Of a DNA stretch of 64,000 nt, positions 33,035 to 41,384 are shown in pieces (position 1 is the first letter of the stretch; every line of letters starts with the position of its first letter). The notes under the pieces were generated by a model. The model saw only the letters and a list, made by a program, of their open reading frames with translations. It had not been told where the DNA came from and searched no databases. This stretch comes from Thermobifida alba (GTDB taxonomy: Bacteria; Actinomycetota; Actinomycetes; Streptosporangiales; Streptosporangiaceae), in assembly GCF_023208015.1 (NCBI RefSeq), contig NZ_CP051627.1, positions 4,694,422 to 4,758,421 of the forward strand, read 5' to 3'. A program made the translations under genes and the position numbers.

Positions 33035-34150
33035 ATGAGCAACGGCACCACCACAAGCGGGTTGACGTTCGACATCCAACTCTCCACCGAGCGGAGGACC
33101 CCGCAGGAGCGAGAGGCGATCCTGGAGAACCCCGGGTTCGGCAAGGTGTTCACCGACCACATGGTCACCATCCGCTACACCCCGGAGAAGGGCTGGCACG
33201 ACGCCCGGCTCCAGCCCTACGGGCCGCTGTCGCTGGACCCGGCCACCTCGGTCCTGCACTACGCCCAGGAGATCTTCGAGGGACTCAAGGCCTACCGCCA
33301 CCCCGACGGCGCCATCGCCTGCTTCCGGCCCGAGGCCAACGCGGCGCGGTTCAACACCAGCGCCGCGCGCATGGCGATGCCGGAACTGCCCGAGGAGCTG
33401 TTCCTCGGGGCGATCGAGACCCTGCTCGCCCACGACGGCGACTGGGTCCCCACCCAGGCCGACACCAGCCTGTACCTCCGCCCCTTCATGATCTCCACCG
33501 ACGTGGGTCTGGGCGTCAACAGCCCGTCCGGCAGCTACCTGTTCGTCCTCATCGCCTCACCGTCGGGGGCCTACTTCTCCGGCGGGGTCAAGCCGGTCAC
33601 CGTCTGGCTGTGCGAGGACTACACGCGGGCCGCGCCCGGCGGCACCGGGGCGGCCAAGTTCGGCGGCAACTACGCGGCCAGCTTCCTGGCCCAGGCCCAG
33701 GCGGTCGAGCAGGGCTGCGACCAGGTCGTCTGGCTCGACGCCGTGGAGCACCGCTGGGTCGAGGAGATGGGGGGCATGAACCTCTTCTTCGTCTTCGGCT
33801 CCGGTGAGGACGCCCGGCTGCTCACCCCGGAACTGACCGGCACCCTGCTGCCCGGCATCACCCGCGACTCGCTGCTGAAGCTGGCCCCCGAACTCGGCCT
33901 CCAGGTCGAGGAGGGGCGCATCTCCACCGACCAGTGGCGCGACGCCGCGCTCAGCGGAGAGCTCACCGAGGTGTTCGCCTGCGGCACCGCCGCCGTCATC
34001 ACCCCGGTCTCGCACGTCAAGGGCCGTGAGGGCGAGTTCCGGATCGGCGACGGCCAGCCCGGTCCGGTCACCCTGCGGCTGCGTGAGGAACTCGTCGGCC
34101 TGCAGTACGGACGCCGCCCCGACAGCCACGGCTGGGTCCGCAGGTTCTGA
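33035..34150 (+). CDS. ilvE: Branched-chain amino acid aminotransferase
   Basis: 371 residues, fold-type IV PLP enzyme for the last step of Leu, Ile and Val synthesis. [15 protein letters not shown] and [17 protein letters not shown] are N-terminal landmarks. The PLP lysine is in [16 protein letters not shown] (~208). [13 protein letters not shown] and [15 protein letters not shown] follow. I chose ATG 33035 (GAGAGGA upstream) over a longer frame to 32888 that has no family support. Confidence 0.96.
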   Translation: MSNGTTTSGLTFDIQLSTERRTPQEREAILENPGFGKVFTDHMVTIRYTPEKGWHDARLQPYGPLSLDPATSVLHYAQEIFEGLKAYRHPDGAIACFRPEANAARFNTSAARMAMPELPEELFLGAIETLLAHDGDWVPTQADTSLYLRPFMISTDVGLGVNSPSGSYLFVLIASPSGAYFSGGVKPVTVWLCEDYTRAAPGGTGAAKFGGNYAASFLAQAQAVEQGCDQVVWLDAVEHRWVEEMGGMNLFFVFGSGEDARLLTPELTGTLLPGITRDSLLKLAPELGLQVEEGRISTDQWRDAALSGELTEVFACGTAAVITPVSHVKGREGEFRIGDGQPGPVTLRLREELVGLQYGRRPDSHGWVRRF

Positions 34151-34276
34151 CCGCCGGGCCGCTGCCCGAGCCGACGAGCGTCCGCAACGGACGCCGACCG
34201 CGACGGTCCCGCGGGCTTCCCCCGAGCGGCACTGCTCGGGGGAAGCCCCCGGGTGCGCTCGGTGAGGCGCGTGTGG

Positions 34277-34282
34277 CAGACT
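34277..34282 (+). promoter_or_regulatory. Putative -10 for the cimA leader
   Basis: CAGACT ends 7 nt before the ATG of the leader peptide at 34290; no ribosome site lies between, so the leader would be translated from a leaderless transcript. Confidence 0.4.
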
Positions 34283-34289
34283 TGGTGCC

Positions 34290-34331
34290 ATGCTGCCTCA
34301 GGCGATCATTATCGTGAGGCGCGCTGGCTGA
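34290..34331 (+). CDS. Isoleucine-rich leader peptide (attenuator of cimA)
   Basis: 13-residue ORF MLPQAIIIVRRAG with three consecutive Ile codons then Val. Its 3' end forms a perfect 10-bp stem, GCGCGCTGGC with GCCAGCGCGC (34319-34351), and a terminator with a T run follows (34355-34382), all before the citramalate synthase gene. This is the expected layout for attenuation by isoleucine supply. Confidence 0.75.
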   Translation: MLPQAIIIVRRAG

Positions 34332-34354
34332 AACGGACCCCGCCAGCGCGCTGA

Positions 34355-34382
34355 CCTCTCGTGTCCACGAGGGGTCTTTTTT
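34355..34382 (+). terminator. Attenuator terminator before cimA
   Basis: 8-bp stem (34355-34362 with 34367-34374, one G-U pair) with a short loop, then TC and six T. It lies between the Ile-rich leader peptide and cimA. Confidence 0.75.
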
Positions 34383-34403
34383 GTTGGCGGGACCGGCCAC
34401 CAG

Positions 34404-36017
34404 GTGACACAGACCGATCCCGGGAGTTCCCACATGCTGGACGACGGTTTCCACGTATTCGACACCACACTGCGCGACGGCGCACAGCGCGAGGGCATCA
34501 ACCTCACCGTCGCCGACAAACTGGCGATCGCGAAGCTGCTCGACGAGTTCGGCGTGGGCTTCATCGAGGGCGGCTGGCCCGGCGCGAACCCCAAGGACAC
34601 GGAGTTCTTCCGGCGGGCGCGAACAGAGTTGTCACTGCAACACGCCCAACTCACCGCGTTCGGATCGACCCGGCGGGCCGGGACCAAGGCGTCGGAGGAC
34701 CCCCAGGTGCTCGCGCTGCGCGACTCCGGGGCCCCCGTCGTCACCCTCGTGGCCAAGAGCGACGACCGCCACGTCGAGCTGGCGTTGCGCACCACGCTCG
34801 ACGAGAACCTCGCGATGATCGCCGACACCGTCTCCTACCTGCGGGAACAGGGGCAGCGTGTCTTCGTCGACTGCGAGCACTTCTTCGACGGCTACCGGCA
34901 CAACCCCGACTACGCGCTCAGCGTGGTCCGCACCGCGGCCGAGGCGGGGGCCTCCGTGGTCGTGCTGTGCGACACCAACGGCGGCATGCTGCCCTCCGAC
35001 GTCTTCCAGATCGTCACCGAGGTCCGCCAGGCCACCGGGGCGCGGCTGGGCATCCACGCCCAGGACGACTCCGGCTGCGCGGTGGCCAACACGCTGGCCG
35101 CCGTCGACGCGGGCGCCACCCACGTGCAGTGCACCGCCAACGGGTACGGCGAACGGGTCGGCAACGCCAACCTGTTCTCGGTGGTCCCCGCCCTGGTCCT
35201 CAAGCACGGCCGCAGCGTGCTGCCCGAGGGCTGCCTGCGCGAGATGACCCGGGTCTCCCAGGCCATCGCCGAGATCGCCAACATCGCCCCGGCCACCCAC
35301 CAGCCCTACGTCGGCGTCTCCGCCTTCGCGCACAAGGCCGGGCTGCACGCCTCCGCCATCAAGGTCGACCCGGACCTGTACCAGCACATCGACCCGGCCC
35401 TGGTCGGCAACGACATGCGCATGCTGGTCTCCGACATGGCCGGACGCGCCTCGGTGGAGCTGAAGGCCAAGGAGCTCGGCGTGGACCTGTCCGGCGACCG
35501 CGGGACCCTGGGCCGGATCGTGGAGCGGGTCAAGGACATGGAACTGGCCGGGTACACCTTCGAGGCGGCCGACGCCTCGCTGGAGCTGCTGCTGCGCGAG
35601 GAGATCGGGAAGCCGGTGCGCTACTTCGAGGTGGAGTCGTGGCGCACCATCTCCGAGCGCCGCCCCGACGGGTCCAGCGTCAGCGAGGCCACGGTGAAAC
35701 TGCACGTCAAGGGCGAGCGGGTGATCGCCACGGGCGAGGGCAACGGCCCGGTCAACGCCCTGGACCGGGCACTGCGCTCGGCGCTGGAGGGCGTCTATCC
35801 GGACCTGGCCACCATGGAGCTGACCGACTACAAGGTCCGCATCCTGGAGGGCACCTCCGGGACCGACGCGGTCACCCGGGTGCTCATCGACTCCAGTGAC
35901 GGGCACGGCGAGTGGACCACCGTCGGGGTGGGAGAGAACGTCATCGAGGCGTCGTGGACCGCGTTGGAGCAGGCCCTCACCTACGGGCTGCTGCGCAGGG
36001 GCTACCAGCAGATCTGA
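34404..36017 (+). CDS. cimA: (R)-citramalate synthase
   Basis: 537 residues, DRE-TIM metallolyase family. Condenses pyruvate with acetyl-CoA to citramalate, a threonine-independent entry to isoleucine. FHVFDTTLRDGAQREGINLT (DTTLRDG motif), FIEGGWPGANPKDTEFF, HAQDDSGCAVANTLA and CTANGYGERVGNANLF are the active-site segments. A C-terminal regulatory LeuA-dimer domain is at ~400-537. The GTG start gives the N-terminal length I expect for the family; ATG 34434 with GGGAG 7 nt upstream is a credible alternative. The Ile-coding leader upstream supports the isoleucine role over 2-isopropylmalate synthase. Confidence 0.92.
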   Translation: MTQTDPGSSHMLDDGFHVFDTTLRDGAQREGINLTVADKLAIAKLLDEFGVGFIEGGWPGANPKDTEFFRRARTELSLQHAQLTAFGSTRRAGTKASEDPQVLALRDSGAPVVTLVAKSDDRHVELALRTTLDENLAMIADTVSYLREQGQRVFVDCEHFFDGYRHNPDYALSVVRTAAEAGASVVVLCDTNGGMLPSDVFQIVTEVRQATGARLGIHAQDDSGCAVANTLAAVDAGATHVQCTANGYGERVGNANLFSVVPALVLKHGRSVLPEGCLREMTRVSQAIAEIANIAPATHQPYVGVSAFAHKAGLHASAIKVDPDLYQHIDPALVGNDMRMLVSDMAGRASVELKAKELGVDLSGDRGTLGRIVERVKDMELAGYTFEAADASLELLLREEIGKPVRYFEVESWRTISERRPDGSSVSEATVKLHVKGERVIATGEGNGPVNALDRALRSALEGVYPDLATMELTDYKVRILEGTSGTDAVTRVLIDSSDGHGEWTTVGVGENVIEASWTALEQALTYGLLRRGYQQI

Positions 36018-36022
36018 GCGGA

Positions 36023-36059
36023 GCCGGCGGCCGGGACGGTGCTCCGCCCGGCCGCCGGC
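36023..36059. terminator. Hairpin between cimA and the DUF3152 gene
   Basis: Perfect 13-bp stem (36023-36035 with 36047-36059) with an 11-nt loop, between convergent genes. Confidence 0.65.
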
Positions 36060-36121
36060 CGCGCCGAGCGGTCAGGACGGCCGGGCCGCCGCGCCCCCGT
36101 GGAGTGGAGACGCACGGCCGC

Positions 36122-36895
36122 TCAGGGGTTCACCCATCCGTTCGCCTCGCAGCCCTGGAGGCTGAAGGTCTGCTGCTGCATGACCGGCGCGGGCTCCCCG
36201 GGAGCGGGGCAGTCCACGTGGCCGTAGCCCAGGGCGTGGCCCACCTCGTGGTTGATCACGTAGGTGCGGTAGGTCTCCAGGTCGCCCTCGAAGTGCGGCA
36301 CTCCCGAGACCCAGCGGTTCTGGTTGATCATCGCGCGTTCCCCGGAGAAGCAGGAGACGTAGCCGTTGGTCTGCAGCGGCGCGCACCGCTCGTCCACGGT
36401 CTCGGGGGAGGCCAGGGTGACCCGGAAGTCCACCGGCCCCTCGTCCACCCGCTGCAGGGCCAGCGCGCCGTCGTGGGTCCAACTCCGGGGATCGCTCAGC
36501 ACCTGCTCGACCGCGGCCGCGAAGTCCGCGGGGTCCCCGGGGAGCCCCTCCTCGACCTCCACCAGGTAGCGCAGGAGTGTGCCGTCACCGGCCACCTCCC
36601 CTTCGCCCTCGACCACGCGCAGCCTGCCGCTCGCACCGGTCACCTCCTCCTCCACCGAGCGCAGCAGCGGAGGCACCGGGGACGGGGAGGGGGCGGCAGC
36701 GTGCGGGGAACCGCTGTCGCGCGACGTGGCGGGGACCGCCGACGCCGGTTCGGACGGTTCCAGGGGAAACACGTTGGCCGACACGATTCCCAGCCCCGAC
36801 AGAGCGACGACCAGCCCCGCAATCGTCCCCACCGGCAGTTGGCGCCGTCGGTGCCGACCGGCACGGCGCGGTCGTCCTGCCTTCTGCGCAGTCAT
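36122..36895 (-). CDS. Secreted/membrane-anchored DUF3152 protein, metzincin-like
   Basis: 257 residues. Basic N-terminus (RPRRAGRHRRRQ), one hydrophobic segment (~22-42), then a Pro/Ser-rich spacer and an extracellular domain. The domain holds NHEVGHALGYGHVDC, an exact HExxHxxGxxH zinc motif (~216-226), followed by PVMQQQTF, which resembles a metzincin Met-turn. This fits the actinobacterial DUF3152 family. Two cysteine pairs are likely (RCAPLQ, VSCFSG; VDCPAP, LQGCEA). A longer frame to 37381 is not credible. Likely a cell-surface peptidase or its degenerate relative; substrate unknown. Confidence 0.85.
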   Translation of the reverse strand: MTAQKAGRPRRAGRHRRRQLPVGTIAGLVVALSGLGIVSANVFPLEPSEPASAVPATSRDSGSPHAAAPSPSPVPPLLRSVEEEVTGASGRLRVVEGEGEVAGDGTLLRYLVEVEEGLPGDPADFAAAVEQVLSDPRSWTHDGALALQRVDEGPVDFRVTLASPETVDERCAPLQTNGYVSCFSGERAMINQNRWVSGVPHFEGDLETYRTYVINHEVGHALGYGHVDCPAPGEPAPVMQQQTFSLQGCEANGWVNP

Positions 36896-37023
36896 GGACA
36901 AGATCGGCCTTTCTCGAAAGTTGCAAATCATTCCATCATTGCAGGTCAGAGGGGTGCGGGGGAGGGAGAAGGGGAGAGCGGGAGAGCGGTCCCCGGCATC
37001 GGGCCGGGGACCGGTGGGCAGGG

Positions 37024-37374
37024 CTAGTCCCGAGCCCGGACGTGCTGGACGACCTGGAAGCTCCAGAGTTCGCTGTCGGTCGCGGCCGGTCCGCCGTGGC
37101 CGTGACCGTGGCCGCTCTGGCGGGACTCCTCGGCCGCCTGGGCGTGCCCCTGCTGGAAGGACTGGCTGTTCAGCCAGTTCTGGAAGTCCTCCTCGGAGCG
37201 CCAGCGCGTGTAGACCAGGTACTTGTCGGTCCCCTCGACGGGTCGCAGCAGTTGGAACTCCTCGAAGCCGGGCTGGTTCTCCACCAGGCCCGCGCGCTTG
37301 GCGAAACGCTCCTCCAGAGTGGCACCGGCGCCCGGGGGCACCGTCAGAACGTTGAATTTCACCACACTGGCCAT
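37024..37374 (-). CDS. Antibiotic-biosynthesis-monooxygenase-fold protein (heme-degrading type)
   Basis: 116 residues. Ferredoxin-like ABM domain: VKFNVLTVPPGAGATLEERF, NQPGFEEFQLLRPVE, YLVYTRWRSEEDFQNWLNSQ, the typical order in HmoA/MhuD-like proteins. A His/Gly-rich insert (SGHGHGHGG, ~89-97) near the C-terminus could bind metal and is unusual. ATG 37374 follows GAGAGG. The upstream region has a 20-bp direct repeat. Heme or small-aromatic oxidation is a guess from the family. Confidence 0.8.
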   Translation of the reverse strand: MASVVKFNVLTVPPGAGATLEERFAKRAGLVENQPGFEEFQLLRPVEGTDKYLVYTRWRSEEDFQNWLNSQSFQQGHAQAAEESRQSGHGHGHGGPAATDSELWSFQVVQHVRARD

Positions 37375-37392
37375 GCGACACCTCTCATTGAC

Positions 37393-37442
37393 GGTGGGTC
37401 GGATTCCGGCCCGGTCGTTGCTGGTGGGTCGGACTCCGGCCC
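37393..37442. repeat. Two 20-bp direct repeats upstream of the monooxygenase gene
   Basis: Copies at 37393-37412 and 37423-37442 differ at one base, giving a 30-bp period. They lie 19 bp upstream of the ATG, where a regulator or promoter would act. Confidence 0.75.
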
Positions 37443-37540
37443 AACCTAATGCAGCGTTGGGAGAGGACCGTTTCAGGGCGGACCTTCTCGGCGTTTCCGT
37501 GTGGTAGGTCACCGTGTCCGACATCGCCGAAACAGGCAGG

Positions 37541-37618
37541 ACGGCCCGTGTCCCGCGCACCGCGGGACACGGGCCGTCACAGGGCGGCGCCCGCCCACCG
37601 TCGCGGTGGGCGGGCGCC
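37541..37618 (-). terminator. Tandem hairpins after cel6B
   Basis: Two perfect hairpins: 17-bp arms with a 3-nt loop (37541-37577) and 15-bp arms with a 3-nt loop (37586-37618). They lie downstream of the leftward cel6B stop and should end its transcript. Confidence 0.75.
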
Positions 37619-37680
37619 TGTTCCGGTTCCCGGTACCGATCAGTTCCCGAAGGGACTGTCAGCTCGCGCCTGGCTCCTCG

Positions 37681-39513
37681 TTACAGAGGGGGGTAGGCGT
37701 TGGCCAGCAGCTCCTGGAACTGGGCGGAGAACCAGTGGCCGGAGATGGGCGCGTTGGGCAGCGCACCCGAGGGGTTGTTGCCGTTGCGGTCGTTGCCCCC
37801 GTAGCTCGGGTCGCACATCCGGTCGAAGCCCTTGCCCTCGTTGTTCGGGATCTCCTCGCTGGAGCCGTCGGACTCGCCCGGAGGCTTGGCCCACACGTAG
37901 GCGTCGATGCCGGGCTCGGGGTTGGCGGTGGGACGCTCACCCAGACCCGCACCGGCCTGGTTGCACCAGTTGCCGGGGTGGATGCGGCGGTCGATGCGGC
38001 TCTGGTTGACGAAGGTGTTCAGGTCGTTCGACGAGCTCGGGCCGGTGGGCCGGTCAGGGCCGCCCCAGCCGTTGCGGGAGGTGTCGATGAGCATGCCGAT
38101 GTCGGAGTTGAAGCCGATCGAGATCAGCTCCTGCCGCAGGTCCTGGGCGAAGGTCAGCTCATCGAGGTACTGGTTCCAGTCGACCCAGTCGGACTGGCGG
38201 ATCATCTGGCCGTTGACGGTGCCGCTGATGTTGATGTACGGCTCCTCCAGGGCGGAGTAGTTCGCCGTGTTGGCGATGAAGCCGTGCACGTCGTCCACGG
38301 TGGCGCCGGAGGCGTTGGCGGCCTCGTAGAAGATCTGGGCGGAGGGACCGAAGTTGGAGTCCCAGCCGATCCAGCCGTGGTGGGCGGCGTCGATGTAGTT
38401 GTAGGCGTTCGGGATCTCGCCCAGCTTGTTCAGGGCGTAGCCGACACCGTTGACGTAGTTGCCGTTCTGCTTCATCTGGTCGCACAGCTCGGTGCCACCG
38501 GCGTTGTCGGTGGTGTTGGTGACCAGGTTCGGCAGCGAGTCGATCTCGATGATGTTGACGATGCGCAGGTTGTCGTACTGCGCGTAGTCCCACATGATGT
38601 CGGCGATCGGGTCGATGTACTCGTTCTTGTACCGGTCGAGCTCATCCGGTCCGAGTTCACCGTTGGAGGCCAGCGCGGCGCAGTCGCGGCCGGGCAGGTT
38701 GTAGATGACGACCTGGATGACCAGCGGTTCGCCGTTGGCCTGGTTGACGGCCTCGTCCAGGTGGTCGCGCAGACCCATGTTGCCGGTGGTGGGGCTGTCG
38801 TTGCCCTCGATGGCGCCGATGCGGTCCAGCCACAGGGCGGTGGACTCGTTGGCGACCGCGGCGCCGCCCGGCTCGGCGGCGGCCTTGGCCGACCAGACCG
38901 GGTTCACGTAGCCCTTGGCGCCCGCGAACGGGTTGTCGACCTTGTCACCGGGGTTGCCCGGGTCGCCGCCACCGGGGTCGCCGCCACCGGGGTCGCCGCC
39001 ACCGGGGTCGCCGCCGCCCGGGTCACCGCCACCGGGGTCGCCGCCGCCCGGGTCACCGCCGCCGGGGTCGCCGCCGCCCGGGTCGCTGGAGCCGTCACAG
39101 GTCACACCGTTCAGGGAGAACGAGGTGGGGACGTCGTTGTTGCCCGAGTAGGAGCCGTTGAACCCGAACTCGACGCTGCCGTTGGCGGGAACGGAGCCGT
39201 TGTACGGGGCGTTGCTCACCGACACGTGCTGGCCGGACTGCGAGTAGGAGCCGTTCCACAGGTTGGTGATCTGCTGGTTGCCCGGGAAGTCCCACTCCAG
39301 GGTCCAGTTGCTGAGCGCGCTGCCCAGGTTGGTGATGGTCACGTTGGCGGTGAAGCCGGAGCCCCAGGAGTTGACCTGGTAGTCCACCGAACAGCCGGCG
39401 GCGTGGGCCGGAGCGGCGAGCCCCACCATCGAGGCGCCGAGCGCCACGCTGGAGGCGGCTGCCAGGCCGCGCCGCACCCACGAACGCTTGTTCGTGGCAC
39501 GAACTTTACTCAT
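37681..39513 (-). CDS. cel6B: Exocellulase, GH6 with N-terminal CBM2 (Cel6B type)
   Basis: 610 residues. Cellobiohydrolase acting from the non-reducing end, inverting, secreted. Signal peptide with RR (VRRGLAAASSVALG, ending AAPAHAA ~38). Cellulose-binding CBM2 at ~40-138 (CSVDYQVNSWGSGFTANVTI, NGVTCDG) with conserved Trp. Then eight DPGGG linker units (~142-185). The GH6 domain starts DNPFAGAKGYVNPVWSAKAA; the likely catalytic acid is Asp277 in IYNLPGRDCAALAS. AHHGWIGWDSNFGPS and PGNWCNQAGAGLGERP are tunnel segments. It is very close to T. fusca Cel6B except for the linker. Two CelR-type boxes lie 208 and 309 bp upstream. Confidence 0.96.
   Translation of the reverse strand: MSKVRATNKRSWVRRGLAAASSVALGASMVGLAAPAHAAGCSVDYQVNSWGSGFTANVTITNLGSALSNWTLEWDFPGNQQITNLWNGSYSQSGQHVSVSNAPYNGSVPANGSVEFGFNGSYSGNNDVPTSFSLNGVTCDGSSDPGGGDPGGGDPGGGDPGGGDPGGGDPGGGDPGGGDPGGGDPGNPGDKVDNPFAGAKGYVNPVWSAKAAAEPGGAAVANESTALWLDRIGAIEGNDSPTTGNMGLRDHLDEAVNQANGEPLVIQVVIYNLPGRDCAALASNGELGPDELDRYKNEYIDPIADIMWDYAQYDNLRIVNIIEIDSLPNLVTNTTDNAGGTELCDQMKQNGNYVNGVGYALNKLGEIPNAYNYIDAAHHGWIGWDSNFGPSAQIFYEAANASGATVDDVHGFIANTANYSALEEPYINISGTVNGQMIRQSDWVDWNQYLDELTFAQDLRQELISIGFNSDIGMLIDTSRNGWGGPDRPTGPSSSNDLNTFVNQSRIDRRIHPGNWCNQAGAGLGERPTANPEPGIDAYVWAKPPGESDGSSEEIPNNEGKGFDRMCDPSYGGNDRNGNNPSGALPNAPISGHWFSAQFQELLANAYPPL
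38957..39090 (-). repeat. 15-bp tandem repeats encoding the DPGGG linker
   Basis: Eight 15-bp units with few base differences (GGTCGCCGCC or GGTCACCGCC cores on the plus strand) encode DPGGG between CBM2 and GH6. Their near identity suggests recent expansion by slippage. Confidence 0.85.
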
Positions 39514-39720
39514 CTTGGTGTCTTCCTTGGTTGGTGGATGTTCTCGCTAGGGGGTCAGTCGAGAACCGGACGCAACGGCGTTCGGGTGACTGGCCCGCGT
39601 GGGGCGCGGACAGTCGGGCGCCCCGGAGGGGCGCGGGGGATGCTGAACACTGCTGCCTCCGACTGGGAACGGGGGAGGGGAGCGAGGTCGGACGGTCCGG
39701 GCCGGGAGGAGGTCCGTGTC

Positions 39721-39734
39721 TGGGAGCGCTCCCA
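39721..39734. promoter_or_regulatory. CelR-type operator
   Basis: TGGGAGCGCTCCCA, an exact match to the 14-bp palindrome bound by the LacI-family regulator CelR in Thermobifida; cellobiose releases it. It lies 208 bp upstream of cel6B. Confidence 0.85.
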
Positions 39735-39821
39735 CCCACGGACCCAAAGGGAGGGTCCAAAATGCGTGTCACACGTGAGCCCTTCCGTGACGCCGTTCAC
39801 TCCTTTGTGTGACGGGCTGCA

Positions 39822-39835
39822 CGGGAGCGCTCCCA
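39822..39835. promoter_or_regulatory. Second CelR-type operator
   Basis: CGGGAGCGCTCCCA, 13 of 14 positions of the CelR box, exactly 101 bp from the first. Two boxes could allow looping or cooperative repression. Confidence 0.75.
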
Positions 39836-40083
39836 AAAGAGGGTAGCCACTTCATGACCGGATGTAAATACTCCGTTAAATGGGCTTATACGGTTGGTGG
39901 GCGAAGCGCACCGTATCCGTCCCGTCTCTCCACGTGCTTCCCCTGGGGGTTCGCGAGTCTCCGTCCCCGGAGAGCGGAGAAAGGGGATACGGACATCGTT
40001 GGCTGCCAGAAATAGCGGTCCGAAATAGGGGCGTCGGTAGCCTTGGGGGAACCAACAGCACCTGAAGGATGAGGGGGAATCCC
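39836..40083. other. Gap between the CelR boxes and the FAH-family gene
   Basis: The whole cel6B-FAH gap is 570 bp, holding the two CelR boxes and then an AT-rich stretch (39850-39900). TAGCCT at about 40029 is a weak -10 candidate for the rightward gene. Nothing else recognised. Confidence 0.4.
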
Positions 40084-40881
40084 GTGCGCATCGCGAGATT
40101 CTCGGCCGGTGATGAGGTCGGTTTCGGCCTGGTCGACACCGACGACGAGGGAAACCAGTTCGTCTCCCGGATGAAGGGCCACCCGCTGCTGGGACAGATC
40201 CAGCTCACCGGAGAGCGCGTCAAACTCGAAGACGTCCGGCTGCTCTCCCCGGTGCTGCCCACCAAGGTCGTGTGCATCGGCAAGAACTACGCCGACCACG
40301 TCGCGGAGATGAGGCACATCACCGGGGAGGGGAGCGAGGAGCCGGTCGTCTTCCTCAAGCCCTCGACCGCCGTGGTCGGACCCCACGACCCGGTCTTCCA
40401 CCCGGAGGTCTCCTCCCGGGTGGACTACGAGGGGGAACTGGCCGTGGTCATCGGCCGGCTCTGCCGGGAGGTCCCGCTCGACCGCGTCAAGGACGTCATC
40501 TTCGGCTACACCGTCGGCAACGACGTCACCGCCCGCGACCTGCAGCAGACCGACAAGCAGTGGACCCGCGCCAAGGGGTTCGACTCCTTCTGTCCGCTCG
40601 GCCCGTGGATCGAGACCGGACTGAGCCTGGAGGAGGCGGCGCAGCTGCGCGTCACCACCACCGTGGACGGCGAGGTCCGCCAGGACGGCAACACCGCGCA
40701 GATGATCCACGGCATCCCCGAGATCATCGCCTACGTGAGCTCCTTCATGACGCTGCTGCCCGGCGACGTCATCCTCACCGGGACCCCCGCGGGGGTCGGA
40801 CCGGTCCGGGTGGGCCAGCGCATGAACGTGGCGGTCGAGCGGATCGGCGAGCTGAGCAACCCGGTGGTCGCCCGCGACTGA
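40084..40881 (+). CDS. Fumarylacetoacetate hydrolase family protein
   Basis: 265 residues. KVVCIGKNYADHVAEM, the two metal Glu of DYEGELAVVIGR, and Asp in GNDVTARDLQQTD give the divalent-metal site; FDSFCPLGPWIET and LTGTPAGVGPV finish the fold. Homologues act as acylpyruvase, oxaloacetate decarboxylase or 2-hydroxyhepta-2,4-diene-1,7-dioate isomerase; sequence does not decide. The GTG start follows AGGGGGAA; an ATG at 40069 is not supported. This gene is often found near gltX in actinobacteria. Confidence 0.9.
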   Translation: MRIARFSAGDEVGFGLVDTDDEGNQFVSRMKGHPLLGQIQLTGERVKLEDVRLLSPVLPTKVVCIGKNYADHVAEMRHITGEGSEEPVVFLKPSTAVVGPHDPVFHPEVSSRVDYEGELAVVIGRLCREVPLDRVKDVIFGYTVGNDVTARDLQQTDKQWTRAKGFDSFCPLGPWIETGLSLEEAAQLRVTTTVDGEVRQDGNTAQMIHGIPEIIAYVSSFMTLLPGDVILTGTPAGVGPVRVGQRMNVAVERIGELSNPVVARD

Positions 40882-40887
40882 GCCGCC

Positions 40888-41178
40888 TCAGCGGTCGACG
40901 AAGGGGGCGGCGAGCAGCAGCCCCAGGCCGAGCTGGAGCGCGAGGAGCAGCAGGGCCAGTACTCCGGAGGCCGCGGTCGCCCTCCCGGCCAGGGACGGGC
41001 GGGAGCGGTGCGTCGCGATCCCGACGGCGGCCAGGACCACCACGGCCAGGCAGACCAGGAGAAACCTGAACTGGGGGACCGAGAACACCCCGTAGGCCAG
41101 GAAGACGGCCGCGAAGTACGGCACGGCGCGTCCCGGACGGCGGGCGGAGGCGGCGTCGTCCTCGCGGGGGGCGTCCAT
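40888..41178 (-). CDS. Small three-helix membrane protein
   Basis: 96 residues, MDAPREDDAASARRPGRAVP then three hydrophobic segments (~21-37, 41-54, 68-91) separated by a basic loop (ATHRSRPSLAGR). No known family. It converges on the FAH-family gene with a 6-bp gap and lies 206 bp beyond the DUF418 gene on the same strand, but is probably not part of a tight operon. Long antisense frames that include it are artefacts of GC-rich codon use. Confidence 0.7.
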   Translation of the reverse strand: MDAPREDDAASARRPGRAVPYFAAVFLAYGVFSVPQFRFLLVCLAVVVLAAVGIATHRSRPSLAGRATAASGVLALLLLALQLGLGLLLAAPFVDR

Positions 41179-41384
41179 GACCGGTGTCCTCCGGAAACGT
41201 CGGCGGGATCGCTTCGGCGGGGAGCGGCCCGGCGGCGACGGGACTCCCCCCGCCGATCCTGCCACCGCGGCCGGGCGGGGACCAGGCCCGGTGGGACGCT
41301 CCGGCAGTCCGCCCCGCAGGCGTCCCGGACATTCCGTGGCGGGGGCCCGCGCCATGCGGCGGCGCGGGCCCCCGCACCCGTGTC

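Noticed and set aside
34404-36017. Annotation as 2-isopropylmalate synthase (leuA)
   Set aside because: Length and start motif fit the citramalate synthase subgroup, and the upstream leader codes for isoleucine, not leucine.
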